64,000 bases of DNA from Pseudomonas hefeiensis (GCF_030687835.1 NZ_CP117449.1:4030001-4094000), one strand, 5' to 3'. Numbered from the stretch's first letter, positions 18,003 through 27,453 are shown. The notes: generated by a model not told the origin, from the letters alone. Translations and numbers: made by a program.

Positions 18003-18536
18003 TCATGAGCTTAGTTTTATCTCTTGTACAAACTTGGCTTCAATAATTGCCCCCAACTCTGTCATCAACTTCAAGCGTTCCATTAGTTCTGATCGCGCTT
18101 TTTTAACCCCTTCTTCGGCGTTGGCTTGGTGAGCCTTTAAATCAATACCGCCTAAGCCAGTTTCTTCATTTGAAAACAGGCGAACATAGTCACGATTCAT
18201 ATCCAACGAAGTATGCAAATTTTCAACCTCAAAGCATCCGTGAAAGAACTCAAGCAGCTGCTTCGAAAGCGCGTCACTTACATAGATGGCCGATGATCTA
18301 AAAATCATTCCGTACGGAGCCAGGTCTTGCTGCTTCAGCAGCAGCCCCCTCCCGCTAAGCAGTCTACGAACTTCGAAGAAAGCTCTGTGTAACTCTTTCT
18401 GATACTGGTGAATCGAGATGTTATTTGCTCGCTTCGCCTGTGACACCGATCTCCAGGAAAAAAAGGCAGCAACGATCGAAACAAAGAATGCTGAACCAGC
18501 GATGACGTTCGCCCAAGTTGCAGAATCCAATTTCAT
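18003..18536 (-). CDS. Hypothetical protein with N-terminal membrane anchor
   Basis: If translation starts at the ATG 18534-18536 (MKLDSATWANVIAGS), the protein has one N-terminal membrane helix (ANVIAGSAFFVSIVAAFFSW) followed by about 150 polar, mostly helical residues. The AAGGAG is immediately adjacent to this ATG, which is too close, so an upstream start in the same frame is possible. The topology resembles small accessory genes carried by prophages. I see no catalytic motif. Confidence 0.55.
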   Translation of the reverse strand: MKLDSATWANVIAGSAFFVSIVAAFFSWRSVSQAKRANNISIHQYQKELHRAFFEVRRLLSGRGLLLKQQDLAPYGMIFRSSAIYVSDALSKQLLEFFHGCFEVENLHTSLDMNRDYVRLFSNEETGLGGIDLKAHQANAEEGVKKARSELMERLKLMTELGAIIEAKFVQEIKLSS

Positions 18537-18619
18537 CTCCTTGATCCGGCCCAGTGCCGACACCCAACGTAATACCCCAACCCAAACCAAATTGCCACCA
18601 CCGTTCACGGAGGCCGGCG

Positions 18620-18961
18620 CTATTGCTCGATCCTGATCTTTACGTTCGGTTCCGACTCCAGAGTTGGCCTGCGCAGCTCGGGATCGTTTTCACTGAGACA
18701 ACGGAACTGCAACTCCGCATTAGCATAACGACCGTATCCGGAATCCCGGGATGCCTCCTTAACTGGCATCAGATGCTTGCCTTTTCCCTCGCAGAACGTA
18801 TTGGCTTCCTGGTACAGCTCGGCCTTGACCGCACCGCCGCCAAAGGTGGTGAAGCTGCCGTCCTTCGCAATCATGTATGTGTCTCGCCCCATCGGTACGA
18901 CGCCTGGGCCTGAACATCCAGCAATCAGAAGGGCAATCGTTGTAACGAGCAAATGCCGCAT
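18620..18961 (-). CDS. Small lipoprotein, 113 aa
   Basis: MRHLLVTTIALLIAGCSGPG is a lipoprotein signal peptide with the lipobox IAGC, so the protein is expected to be lipid-anchored to the envelope. The mature part has two further cysteines (NTFCEGKGK and QFRCLSEN), probably a disulphide. AAGGAA sits nine bases before the ATG. Similar small lipoproteins occur on Pseudomonas mobile elements, from memory. It lies in a run of five leftward accessory genes. Confidence 0.65.
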   Translation of the reverse strand: MRHLLVTTIALLIAGCSGPGVVPMGRDTYMIAKDGSFTTFGGGAVKAELYQEANTFCEGKGKHLMPVKEASRDSGYGRYANAELQFRCLSENDPELRRPTLESEPNVKIRIEQ

Positions 18962-19147
18962 CGGTAGCGTTCCTTGCGTGATGGTGAGTCGTAGGGCCAT
19001 CACTCTGCCACACCTCGAATATCACAACCACAGCCGCATCCGGTCACGTAGGGCGGCGCGTGCACGGAGAACACCATGGCAGAGAGGCGAAGACGTTGGC
19101 ACGCAACATATTGTCGGCAGTTATGCTTCACTCCGAGATGGAAGCCA

Positions 19148-19402
19148 CTATCTTCGGCACGCTTGGGGGCAATTGAAATTTCTTTGACACTCTCCCGCGG
19201 AAGAGCCATCTCTCACGCAATAAAGTTTACAGGCCTGATCTGTTCCATTGGGCCTGCACGCGTTGTAGTCCGTACATTGTGGCTCGCCCTGACAGGCAAG
19301 TGGAGATGGACCTGGAGCCCCGGGGCTTGGAGTTTCATGATCAGAGGCGCACCCCGATAAAGCCAGGAGAAAAAAAGCCACGGCCATACTCACGTTTTTC
19401 AT
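19148..19402 (-). CDS. Small cysteine-rich lipoprotein
   Basis: Starting at ATG 19402 the product is 84 aa: a signal peptide MKNVSMAVAFFLLALSGC with an LSGC lipobox, a short Pro/Ser linker, then about 50 residues with seven cysteines (ACQGEPQC, NAC, ACKLYC and others) suggesting a small disulphide-stabilised domain. It is too small for me to assign a family. 19403-19666 has no other supported gene. Confidence 0.5.
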   Translation of the reverse strand: MKNVSMAVAFFLLALSGCASDHETPSPGAPGPSPLACQGEPQCTDYNACRPNGTDQACKLYCVRDGSSAGECQRNFNCPQACRR

Positions 19403-19666
19403 ATTCAATACCTGATAATTACACCTCATAAATCCTCATAGCAGGGGAGGCCCACGTATAGAAGGTAGCAGATCATCACCTGCAACGCTGACTCACCCTT
19501 TGAGCGCAACTCACCACCTGCACGGCCTTGGCCCGGGCGGTGCCCTTCCCCTACTCGCTCCGCCGCCGCGACACGCATACGTGATACCCGAAAACGTGTC
19601 GCGAAAAATGAGTCTTGCTTATGCAAAGGAAGCGCTCAGGATAACCAGCGATTAAGCGATGAGCGG

Positions 19667-20086
19667 TTACCGGACATAATTCTCAAATACTTTCGTGATG
19701 ATGAAGCAGACCAGGCCGGTGAATATGAAAATATTCCTCGCTCGATAGTAGAAACATGTTCGGCTTTGACACTTTTCTAGAGCTATACGATTTCCGAGAA
19801 AGCCAGCCTGATTTCTTTTTTCAATCGATTCAAGCATCGAGTGATTCTTTGCATACACCTGAATCGACCATTCAGTTCGCTTGAAAGCTGATATCCCCGC
19901 AAGCCCGAACAGCGTTAGCGCATAGAGATACATTGTCTCAACATTTAAGCCAAGCTTGCCGAACGGGATGGTTTGGACCAAAAAGCCAATGACCGCGACG
20001 ATGATTGCCAGAACCAGGTGATCAAACTTATCGCTGCTTTCTCTAAACGCGGCATGCGCGATCAGGCTTCTCCCGGCATCACTCAC
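19667..20086 (-). CDS. Hypothetical three-helix membrane protein
   Basis: I chose GTG at 20086 because AAGGAG lies seven bases upstream; the open frame extends further. The 139-aa product has two adjacent membrane helices (HLVLAIIVAVIGFLVQTI and YLYALTLFGLAGISAF) and a third near the C-terminus (IFIFTGLVCFIITKV), with a basic cytoplasmic loop between. The layout is reminiscent of small membrane effectors or SLATT-like proteins but I cannot show that. AT-rich relative to core genes. Confidence 0.5.
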   Translation of the reverse strand: MSDAGRSLIAHAAFRESSDKFDHLVLAIIVAVIGFLVQTIPFGKLGLNVETMYLYALTLFGLAGISAFKRTEWSIQVYAKNHSMLESIEKRNQAGFLGNRIALEKCQSRTCFYYRARNIFIFTGLVCFIITKVFENYVR

Positions 20087-20299
20087 AACATATCTCCTTG
20101 ATCTGGCTCCATGCCGGGCCGAACACAAATACCCCACTTCTACGAATCACGCCAGCCGGCGAGGGTGACGCCTGCACGCAAGGACTACGACATGATCCCG
20201 CAGCACCGCATCCTGTTTGGCTAGCGCATCGAGACGCCAAACAGATGGACGTATTTCTCGATCCAGTACCGGCCGCACTGATAATTGTGACAAGTGCGT

Positions 20300-20794
20300 T
20301 TACTGCATGACGACCAGAGCAGCCTGAGCAGACTCAATTCCATTAAGTCTTTTCTCAACTGAAAGACGCGTGTTCTCACTCCAATTTTTTTCTGAGCTAA
20401 TGGCCCTTACAAAAAGGGCGACGTCTTCAACTGCAACCCTTGTCAAAAATAACTGCGTATGAATTGCAGAATTAACCCCATCACTTGAAATAACTTCCGT
20501 CAAATGCTGAAGCGACTGGCTCAACCCTGTGGATATCAAGTCCATCTGATTAGGGGTTATGCCTTTATGCACGTCAATAGCTAACCGCACCCTTAAAGCA
20601 GCTTCACTCACTACGGCCTCCGCTCGAACAACAGCATTTTCTCTGATTTCGGCCTCCGCGTTTCGCCTCATTCTTGAATCACGCGATGCTATCCAGATCG
20701 CAGCCAGAATCGCCGCGATTGACCCAAACGCCTGCACCCAAGAAGCAAGCCCAGGGTGATGCTCAATCCAAAACGAAACACTCTCCCAACTCAT
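20300..20794 (-). CDS. Hypothetical membrane-anchored helical protein
   Basis: The 164-aa product has one N-terminal membrane helix (SWVQAFGSIAAILAAIWIA) followed by an Arg/Glu/Ala-rich coiled-coil-like region and further helices. GGGGAG precedes the ATG by six bases, supporting translation. Its topology is like that of the 18003-18536 product, suggesting two related accessory proteins. It diverges from the methyltransferase gene. No function assigned. Confidence 0.55.
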   Translation of the reverse strand: MSWESVSFWIEHHPGLASWVQAFGSIAAILAAIWIASRDSRMRRNAEAEIRENAVVRAEAVVSEAALRVRLAIDVHKGITPNQMDLISTGLSQSLQHLTEVISSDGVNSAIHTQLFLTRVAVEDVALFVRAISSEKNWSENTRLSVEKRLNGIESAQAALVVMQ

Positions 20795-20841
20795 AACCCA
20801 CTCCCCTGTAGATCCCGGAACTATACCGGCGAGGATCCCCT

Positions 20842-22551
20842 ATGTCCGCACAACAGAAGAAACACCCCTTCGATTTCAAAACTCAATACGGACTCGGCTT
20901 CAGCACTCAGGACGATGGGATCGTTGTCGACTTCTTCTGCGGTGGCGGCGGCGCCGGTACCGGGCTGGAAATGGGCCTGGGCCGCACGGTGAACGTCGCG
21001 AAGAACCAAAGCCCGCAGGCGATCAGCATGCACACGGTGAATCACCCGGGCGCGACGCACTTCACCACCGACGTGTTCGATGGTGACCCAGACACCGAGT
21101 GCGGTGGCAAGGCCGTTGGCTGGTTCCATATGTCACCGGACTGTACGCACTTCACACAGGCCTCCGCCGGCCAGCCACGCAAACGTGAAATTCGTAGCCT
21201 TTCGTGGATTGGCCTGAAGTGGGGCGGCAAGAAGAAGCCTCGGGTGCTCAGCCTGGAAAACGTGAAACAGATTCTTCAATGGGGGCCCCTCATTGCTAAG
21301 CGCTGCAAAACATCTGGCCGCGTGATTAAACTCGACGGTACGGTTGCTGAAGTTGGCGAGCGCGTGCCAGTGGAGCAGCAATACCTGGTACCGGATCCCA
21401 AGCGACGTGGCCGCACATGGCGGCGCTTTGTGGCTCTTCTGGAAGGCATGGGCTACGCCGTCGAGTGTCGCGTGATAAAGGCTTGTGACTTCGGCGCCCC
21501 AACCAGCCGGGAGCGCCTGTTCATGATCGTCCGGTGCGACGGACAGCCAATTGTGTGGCCGGAGCCAACCCACGCGAAGAACCCGGTCAAGGGCCAGCAA
21601 AAGTGGAAAACGGCCGCTGACTGCATCGACTTCAGCGACCTGGGAAAAAGCATCTTCGGCCGCAAAAAGGACCTGGCCCCGGCCACCCTGCGCCGCGTTG
21701 CCAAGGGCATGAAGAAGTTCGTCATCGACTCCCCGGCGCCGTTCATTGTTCCGATTGCCAACTGGTCAGGTGAGACGGTGCAATCGGCCTGTGAGCCGCT
21801 TCGTACCATCACCTCCTACCCGAAAGGAGGGGTGTTCAGCGTAGTCAGCCCGGTGATGGTCGGTACAGGAGGGCCTGCATACGGCGGAAATCCTGCGGCG
21901 GCAGATCAACCCGTCGGCACTTTGATGACCCAGAACCACCGCGCGGTAGCCACCGCCTTCGTGGCGCAAATGAACGGCGGTTTCAACACCACCGACGCCA
22001 AGGCCATGGACGAGCCGCTGACCACCGTTACCAACACTGGCAGCCAGCAGCAATTGGTGAGCGCCAGCCTAGCCACTCTGCGCCGGAACTGCGTTGGTCG
22101 GGGAGTAGATGAGCCGGTACCGACCATGACCGCCGGCGCTGAGCATCACGCATTGCTGCATTAAAAGCTGTCGCCGGAGCATGAAGACGGTGCCCTTCGC
22201 GTCGCGGCCTTCCTGATCAGCTACTACGGCACCGAGAACATCAGCGCTTGCGACGCTCCGGCGCCGACGATCACGACCAAGGATCGCTTGGCGATGGTAA
22301 CGGTGATGGTCAAGGGCGCGCCGTATGTGATCGTCGACATCTGCCTGCGGATGCTGAAGCCGTCCGAGCTGTACAAGGCTCAGGGCTTCCCTGCCGACTA
22401 CATCATCAGCCACGGCGCCGACGGCAAGCCGTTCACCAAGACCCAGCAAGTCCATATGTGCGGCAACAGCGTCAGCCCTCCACCGATGGCTGCACTCGCT
22501 CGAGCCAACGACCCATGGCAAGTTGGCGAACGACAGGCAGTAGCCGCGTAA
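20842..22551 (+). pseudogene. Phage-type DNA cytosine-C5 methyltransferase with in-frame TAA
   Basis: The frame starts with GAGG seven bases before ATG 20842 and encodes a C5-cytosine methyltransferase: VVDFFCGGGGAGTG (motif I, about 28-41), SPDCTHF (motif IV, catalytic Cys101), LENV (motif VI, 138-141) and SRERLFMI (motif VIII). TAA at 22162-22164 stops it at residue 440. The same frame continues to 22551 with the expected C-terminus, including CGNSVSPPPMAALA (motif X). About 129 residues carrying motif X are lost, which should inactivate it. It sits in the early region of the prophage remnant. Confidence 0.85.
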
Positions 22552-22575
22552 GCTGTCGGAAAAATATCTGTCCGC

Positions 22576-22779
22576 CTACCCGCCACCATCACTGGGACCG
22601 CTGGTTCCTTTGCAAAGCTCGAACCGAAGTTGCATCGGACCACCCGGCAGGCTGAGGTCTTCTACTTGAACGTGCTTCGCACCGCACGACGGGCACACCA
22701 CCGCGTAGGTGCCAAGGGATGGGTCATCGTGTGGCTCTGCTTTGAATTCCTTCCCGCACTTCCTTGACTGGCATTTCAT
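22576..22779 (-). CDS. Small zinc-ribbon protein, 67 aa
   Basis: MKCQSRKCGKEF followed by VVCPSCGAKHV gives two Cys pairs (CxxxxC and CPSC), a zinc-ribbon pattern seen in small phage and plasmid proteins. AGGAG lies seven bases before the ATG. It is convergent with the methyltransferase frame. Role unknown; such proteins are often nucleic-acid binding. Confidence 0.6.
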   Translation of the reverse strand: MKCQSRKCGKEFKAEPHDDPSLGTYAVVCPSCGAKHVQVEDLSLPGGPMQLRFELCKGTSGPSDGGG

Positions 22780-22963
22780 TTGGTTACTCCTAATGAAAAA
22801 TCCAAGGCGAGCGGTGGCTGCAGTTCACCGTCATTCGCTGGCAGGGGATGCAAAATTTGCGGCAGCTTCACTAATCAACCGGACTACCACCTTAGAACAC
22901 TCGAATGCTTTTATATAAAAACCGAAATCCGCACCAACTAAAAGCCCCCCTACAGAGCGCCAG

Positions 22964-23422
22964 TTACAGGCTATCAATTAACGCCTTCAACTCGGAATCC
23001 CGGATAGAGGCGAGTAACGAGCGAGCATTCGGATTATGCTGCTGCATGGAGTGATACTTACCTCTTATATCCCCAAACGAGCCGCTAGCACTCCACACCC
23101 TAAACTCTGGCATCCAGCCCTCGTGATAACAAACCCACCTAAAATGCTCTTTTAAATTATATATTTCTGGTATTTCCGCACAGGAACTTTCTATTACAGA
23201 GATCAAATCGTTATCATTGAGTCGAGTGATTAGCTGTTTTGCAGTGCCATTATGATCTTGGAAAGCCATCATTTGAGCTCGAATTGATTGTATGGACTCC
23301 ATCGGCTCAGGCACTAAACCGCCATCAAACAACGGCACGTAAACTGTACAACCTTCATGCCATATACACCAACTCACATGTGGTTTTGCATTTTGTAAAT
23401 GGGCCAAGCTTAAATCGTCCAT
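22964..23422 (-). CDS. Hypothetical protein, 152 aa
   Basis: I do not recognise this. It is a soluble acidic protein rich in Trp, His and Cys (HVSWCIWHEGC, RWVCYHEGWMPEFRVW), without signal peptide. The base composition is clearly more AT-rich than its neighbours, which suggests later acquisition. The ribosome site is weak. Upstream (23423-23629) I see nothing. Confidence 0.45.
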   Translation of the reverse strand: MDDLSLAHLQNAKPHVSWCIWHEGCTVYVPLFDGGLVPEPMESIQSIRAQMMAFQDHNGTAKQLITRLNDNDLISVIESSCAEIPEIYNLKEHFRWVCYHEGWMPEFRVWSASGSFGDIRGKYHSMQQHNPNARSLLASIRDSELKALIDSL

Positions 23423-23629
23423 ATCATTTACTCGAAGAGGGCGTAAGTGCCGCTAAGTCTGTATAGCATCCACTGAACAACCCCACCAATAACTAACCAC
23501 CATTTATTTCGGAATAACTAACCTAACAAAACATTCTCACGGCATGACGGTTGTGAATGCCCATGATCTGGTATCGATGGAGATTGCAGGATGAGCTGAA
23601 CAATCCTATTTGCTGTTGAAAGCCAGCGA

Positions 23630-24010
23630 TCACTCAGCCGAACGCCTCATCTCCTCCCGAGTAGGCATGGTCCAGTCCGAGGCGCGCCTTTCATAAATTG
23701 AATCGGGTTTATGGCCTTCATAGCTGAACATCAATAAATAAAATCCCAGCGCCACTGCAGCCAACAGTGCCCTGCCGACAGGGTTCGCATCCTTCGATAG
23801 ACCACCGGGCCCTATAGCTACCCAGCCACCACGAAGGTAACCAAAAACGGCCTGCGTAAACCACGCTTGCGCCGCCACACATGTCCAAAACTGCCTCCAC
23901 TCACCTGTAAAGCGCCAAAAAGCGCTCACTAGGGACACGATGACCATGACGCCCAGGATCAAGTAACGAAAACGCTTGAGAGCGCTAAGAGCGCAGCTTT
24001 CCTGCTCCAT
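23630..24010 (-). CDS. Hypothetical membrane protein, 126 aa
   Basis: With a start at ATG 24010 (MEQESCALSALKRF) the protein has a membrane helix at about 16-34 (YLILGVMVIVSLVSAFW), aromatic loops, another near 78-95 (ALLAAVALGFYLLMF) and a polar C-terminus. No domain recognised. It belongs to the leftward set of small accessory genes in the prophage remnant. Confidence 0.45.
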   Translation of the reverse strand: MEQESCALSALKRFRYLILGVMVIVSLVSAFWRFTGEWRQFWTCVAAQAWFTQAVFGYLRGGWVAIGPGGLSKDANPVGRALLAAVALGFYLLMFSYEGHKPDSIYERRASDWTMPTREEMRRSAE

Positions 24011-24127
24011 ATCTGCCCGACCCCAACTCCAAAAAAAGACCTGATTGCACTGTCGAGACTTCAAGTATCGGCCGAGGTGCGCTCAGCATGAACTTAAAGC
24101 CACCCATCCCCCCTTCAAAGTCAGCCG

Positions 24128-24385
24128 CTATAGCGGCGAATCCTCGACATCATAGAGAACGAAATCTCCTAACCACTCGCGGGCAATCGGGACTGCGTAT
24201 TCAAGCAGCTCTAGCGGAACATTTTGAGCGAAGAGGCTCACTTCAAAACGAAGCGTCTCGTCGTTCCGAAAGATTTCGAACAATGGTCCGTTGTTACCGC
24301 TCCAGCATTCCATCGCAAGGCCATCGTGACCTTCAACAACGCTAGAAGCGCAGCAAAACCGGTATTCAACTCCGTGTACGACCAC
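24128..24385 (-). CDS. Hypothetical protein, 85 aa
   Basis: The most plausible start is GTG at 24385, six bases after GGGAGG; the frame is open slightly further upstream. The product is a small soluble protein with VVHGVEYRFCCASSVVEG and a C-terminal acidic tail. Not recognised. Confidence 0.4.
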   Translation of the reverse strand: MVVHGVEYRFCCASSVVEGHDGLAMECWSGNNGPLFEIFRNDETLRFEVSLFAQNVPLELLEYAVPIAREWLGDFVLYDVEDSPL

Positions 24386-24467
24386 ATCGCACCTCCCTTT
24401 CTGAGGAGGCAACGATACCTCTCCCCTCTATGAATCTGAAAGCCGCTATAGCGGCAAGGACGAAGTG

Positions 24468-24875
24468 ATGTCTGAAGAAATCGAATTAATCCCGCCAGCC
24501 CCGGTCGTGCGAGACGAGAACGGCTTTTTCCAACACCCCGACCTACCGGACTTTGACGAGGGTGACGGCGACAATTGCAAAGTTTGGATCACTGCCCAGC
24601 GCTTACAGGTGAAGATGGTTAAACTCGAATACCACAGCAACGAAGCGATCTCTGAGCATTACTTCGAAGCGGGCGACCCGGATTGCAGCTACTGGGAGCC
24701 TGACCGGCCTGAAGGCGAAGGCTGGTTCTGCCTGGCCATTCACGACACCGACGACGGGCCTGTGTGCTGGTGGGCACTACAGCGACGATTGCGGTGGGTG
24801 GGATCTGATCTGCTGGCGTGGCGCCGTGTCATCGGCGTTGAAGGGCAGGAGCGACCAGGCCTTTCTACCGCGTGA
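24468..24875 (+). CDS. Prophage hypothetical protein with altered C-terminus
   Basis: MSEEIELIPPAPVVRDENGF and HPDLPDFDEGDGDNCKVW are features I recall from an acidic protein common in Pseudomonas prophages. In the forms I recall, the protein ends soon after the conserved GPVCWWA. Here the frame runs on for about 34 residues that instead overlap, in another frame, the coding pattern of the next gene. A small deletion or frameshift at about 24775 probably joined them. AAGGA precedes the ATG by seven bases. Confidence 0.55.
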   Translation: MSEEIELIPPAPVVRDENGFFQHPDLPDFDEGDGDNCKVWITAQRLQVKMVKLEYHSNEAISEHYFEAGDPDCSYWEPDRPEGEGWFCLAIHDTDDGPVCWWALQRRLRWVGSDLLAWRRVIGVEGQERPGLSTA

Positions 24876-25158
24876 GGCAATGGACGCGATGCCTAACAAG
24901 CGCCTGGTGGCGGACACGCTTGAAGCTGACGGGCAGTTCTGCACCCTCGGTGTTCTCGGTGCGAAGCGCGGAATCGAAATGAGCGCCATCGATGCGCATT
25001 GCCGAGAAACAGTTTCGGGCGCTTTCAGAATAGCGCCAGCCATGGCCGCCGAGGTCGTATTTGAGAACGACGAGTGCGGCTAGAACGAAACCCCGGAACA
25101 GAGCTGGCATCGGATGCGCAAATGGGTAGGCAGCCATATCAAAGAGGTGACGCCATGA
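24826..25158 (+). pseudogene. Prophage hypothetical gene with in-frame TAG
   Basis: From about GTG 24826 the frame encodes LPREAMDAMPNKRLVADTLE, then DGQFCTLGVLGAKRGIEM, and reaches FENDECG before TAG at 25081-25083. The same frame continues NETPEQSWHRMRKWVGSHIK to TGA at 25156-25158. The part after the stop is in keeping with what I recall of the family's C-terminus, so this is one gene broken by a nonsense codon. The true 5' end is unclear because coding-like sequence extends upstream without a start. Confidence 0.6.
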
Positions 25159-25200
25159 TCCTCCCCCTGCTTTACAGGGCCTGTCCCATCTAGAGGAGCC

Positions 25201-25347
25201 ATGGCAAAAAAAGCCCACCCTGACCAGTTGCGGCCACTCAGCATTTCTCTGAAACACCTGGCAGGGCGAGCTACAGAACCTTATTCGAGTGAGGCTTCCT
25301 CGTATATCAGCTATTCCCTGATACAAGCCCCCACCAAAGCCATCTGA
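25201..25347 (+). CDS. Short ORF of uncertain status, 48 aa
   Basis: ATG preceded by GAGGAG at only two bases opens a 48-codon frame beginning MAKKAHPDQLRPLSISLKHL. It has no motif and the spacing to the ribosome site is poor. It may be the remnant of a longer phage gene. Given at low confidence for completeness of the 25159-25406 stretch. Confidence 0.2.
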   Translation: MAKKAHPDQLRPLSISLKHLAGRATEPYSSEASSYISYSLIQAPTKAI

Positions 25348-25406
25348 CTACAAACCAAACCCTTACAACTCACAGCCTGCTGGTAAACGGCGGGCGGAGC
25401 TATGCC

Positions 25407-25551
25407 ATGAACAAAGAAGACCTTGCGGACCGTATATGCGGAATCACCTACCCTTGCCGCATCCATAAAGACCTGATCCAGATCGCCAAGGGCTCTGGCC
25501 TGGTGATCGTCTACGGCGCCGGCGATTCGATGGGGTTCGGGAAGCGGCGGG
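25407..25551 (+). pseudogene. Truncated prophage protein fused to integrase stump
   Basis: MNKEDLADRICGITYPCRIHKDLIQIAKGSGLVIVYGA matches my memory of the N-terminus of a Pseudomonas phage protein (…GLVIVYGASDD…). After about 40 residues the similarity ends and the sequence becomes the tail of an integrase gene in overlapping frames. A deletion between the two genes explains this. Confidence 0.5.
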
Positions 25552-25572
25552 TTGTCCAAGGGGTCGATAGAA

Positions 25573-25760
25573 GAGGAAATGCCGGGCTTCCACGAAGTGC
25601 GTGCGCTGTCGCTGCATCTGTATCAGAAAGCCGGAAAGGATGGGCAGAAGATCGCCGGCCATGCCAGCGAGAGCATGACCAGAACTACCAGAGGGATCAC
25701 GCGGATATCGTGTGGTCGGAGGCAATCCCCGACCTGAATATCAGCGAAATCACCGGTTAG
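25573..25760 (+). pseudogene. Phage tyrosine integrase C-terminus with one-base deletion
   Basis: In one frame the sequence reads FHEVRALSLHLYQKAGKDGQ then KIAGHASESMTR, with the catalytic Arg (HEVR) and the GHAS histidine. Near 25684 one A is missing, and the adjacent frame then gives NYQRDHADIVWSEAIPDLNI to TAG at 25760, carrying the nucleophilic Tyr (NYQ). Restoring one base yields a continuous integrase tail. The N-terminal part is gone. It lies 70 bases from the tRNA-Pro half-site, where a prophage integrase is expected. Confidence 0.75.
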
Positions 25761-25781
25761 TTTTGCGCAGGCACAAAAAAA

Positions 25782-25798
25782 CCGATCTAACTGATCGG
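25782..25798. terminator. Short hairpin terminator after integrase remnant
   Basis: CCGATC (25782-25787) pairs with GATCGG (25793-25798) with a 5-base loop, preceded by seven A and followed by a weakly T-rich stretch. It could terminate in both directions at the prophage edge. Confidence 0.5.
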
Positions 25799-25827
25799 CT
25801 TAAGTGTCTGATTTTACTCATGAATAA

Positions 25828-26027
25828 TGGTCGGGACGGAGTGATTCGAACACTCACCCCCTAGCACCCCATCTTCTTTTTCATACTTCTCGAAAGACTC
25901 CAAAATTTTACTCTGGATTTTTCTGAGCCAGTATCTGCTTGAGTTACAGCGATATTCTGCTCTACGAGAGTCCAGGAACGTCCATCCAGAGCCGACGTTT
26001 TTGTGGGGGGAAAAGTAGGGGGAGTCC
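25828..26027. repeat. 200-bp direct repeat copy A with tRNA-Pro(GGG) 3' half (att-like)
   Basis: The first 45 bases, read on the minus strand, are the 3' half of tRNA-Pro(GGG): anticodon-loop bases ATGGGGTGC, the GAGTG/CACTC T-arm with TTCGAAT, CGTCCCG acceptor strand and ACCA. The tRNA 5' half is absent. The whole 200 bases align without gaps to 32758-32957 with about 22 mismatches by hand count. In copy B this sequence leads directly into an integrase gene; here no integrase follows. The stretch 26028-26155 has no gene. Confidence 0.8.
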
Positions 26028-26155
26028 ATTAAAACACCGGCTGCGATAGCCCTCCGCGAGGAGCTCGCTCCTAGACCTTCAATGAGAATTGAAAGTCACT
26101 TCAAATGTCGTTACGGCCAATGACGCCTGGAGCGGCTCAAACGCCTCCTCCGTTG

Positions 26156-27082
26156 CTACAAATTCACCTCGCCCTGCCCTACGTATTCCCTGTCACCGTT
26201 TCGAGCTTCGTTAAGTAACCATTCCGTGAACGCCCTGACCTCCGGACGATGAATCGTTTCCTTCCTGCTGACAATGTAATAGGAAAATACGGCGGGCCAT
26301 GGGTTATCCAGCACCTTCACCAACCGTCCCGACTTTATCTCTGATTGCGCATGCAGTTCAGGCACCAGCGCCAGCCCCTGCCCCGATTCGGCAGCACGAA
26401 TGAGCAGCGCATCGTCCTCGAAGCTGGAGCCTCGCTCCGATCTAGCGTCAGGTGAAACCCCGTGGGCATTTAACCAAAGCGCCCAGTCAGCCCGATCAGC
26501 ATCGTGCAGTAATGGGTAATCAAGGCAATCCTGCGGCGTCTGCAGAGGACGCGTGTGGGCGAGCAGGCTCGGGCTGGCGACCGGGACCAACACCGGCGTG
26601 ACAAGCCGGGTGACATCCAGATCAGGGTAGTGCCCCAATCCATGACGCAAGGCAATATCGACGCGATCTCGGCGCAGGTCCACCAAGCAGGAAGTCGTCT
26701 CGACCCGAACTTCGATTTCCGGATACTGACGGTTAAAACTCCCCAGCCGTGGAACTAACCAAGTGGAGGCAAAGGCTGGCACGGTGCTCACGGTTAGCAT
26801 CAACTGGCTGCTGGCGCCTTTTAAGGTATCAACCACCTTTTCGATCTGAGCAAATGCCTCGAACAATAACGAATGCGCATTTTCGCCAACTTAAGTCATG
26901 CGCACACCATGCGGTTCACGGATCAGCAATAACGCTCCGACCCGTTCTTCCAGTAAGCGCATGTGCTGGCTGACGGCTCCCGGCGTTACATTTAATACTT
27001 TGGCAGCTGTTTTCACACTACCATAGTGCCCCACTTCAACAAAGGCACGAAGGGCAAGTAACGGAATAGAAGACTTATACAT
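26156..27082 (-). pseudogene. LysR-family regulator (GcvA-like) with in-frame TAA
   Basis: The 5' part encodes an HTH (PLLALRAFVEVGHYGSVKTA, LNVTPGAVSQHMRLLEERVG). TAA at 26891-26893 falls where close relatives have Glu (GVRMT-stop-VGENAH). The same frame then gives the full effector domain (LTVSTVPAFASTWLVPRLG onward) to 26156. A single G-to-T change (GAA to TAA) would explain it. It is a paralogue of the intact regulator at 31384, with the same gene layout at the other end of the module, and is divergent from the GST gene. Confidence 0.85.
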
Positions 27083-27453
27083 GGCTTGGATTTTTACTAA
27101 CCTCAGGATATAGAATTATTCGCTTGTTTTATTTTCATTGCGCAATGAGTCACTGCTCTTTACATCGCCACTGTGCGCATTCCGAAATTAAAAGGAAAGC
27201 TAGTTATTTGTTTTTTTCAGTCGGTAATTGCCGAAGGTGACTACTGGCAACGCACCCAAAAAAAGTAACTAATTATTTCTCTGGCACCACACTTATCCGA
27301 AGGTTCCGTCTTCTATGTGAAGAAGAAAAACCCGATCATGATTTAGAAATACTAATGCCACGAAATAAAAATCATCGTTTCTAAACCCGTTTTTTCTTGA
27401 CTACCATGACTATTAGCAACTCGACTAGTCCGTGGTTCCTCAAGGTTAAAACA

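Noticed and set aside
25828..25872. Complete tRNA gene on the minus strand
   Set aside because: Only the anticodon-loop-to-CCA half of tRNA-Pro(GGG) is present; the D-arm and 5' acceptor strand are missing, here and at 32758.
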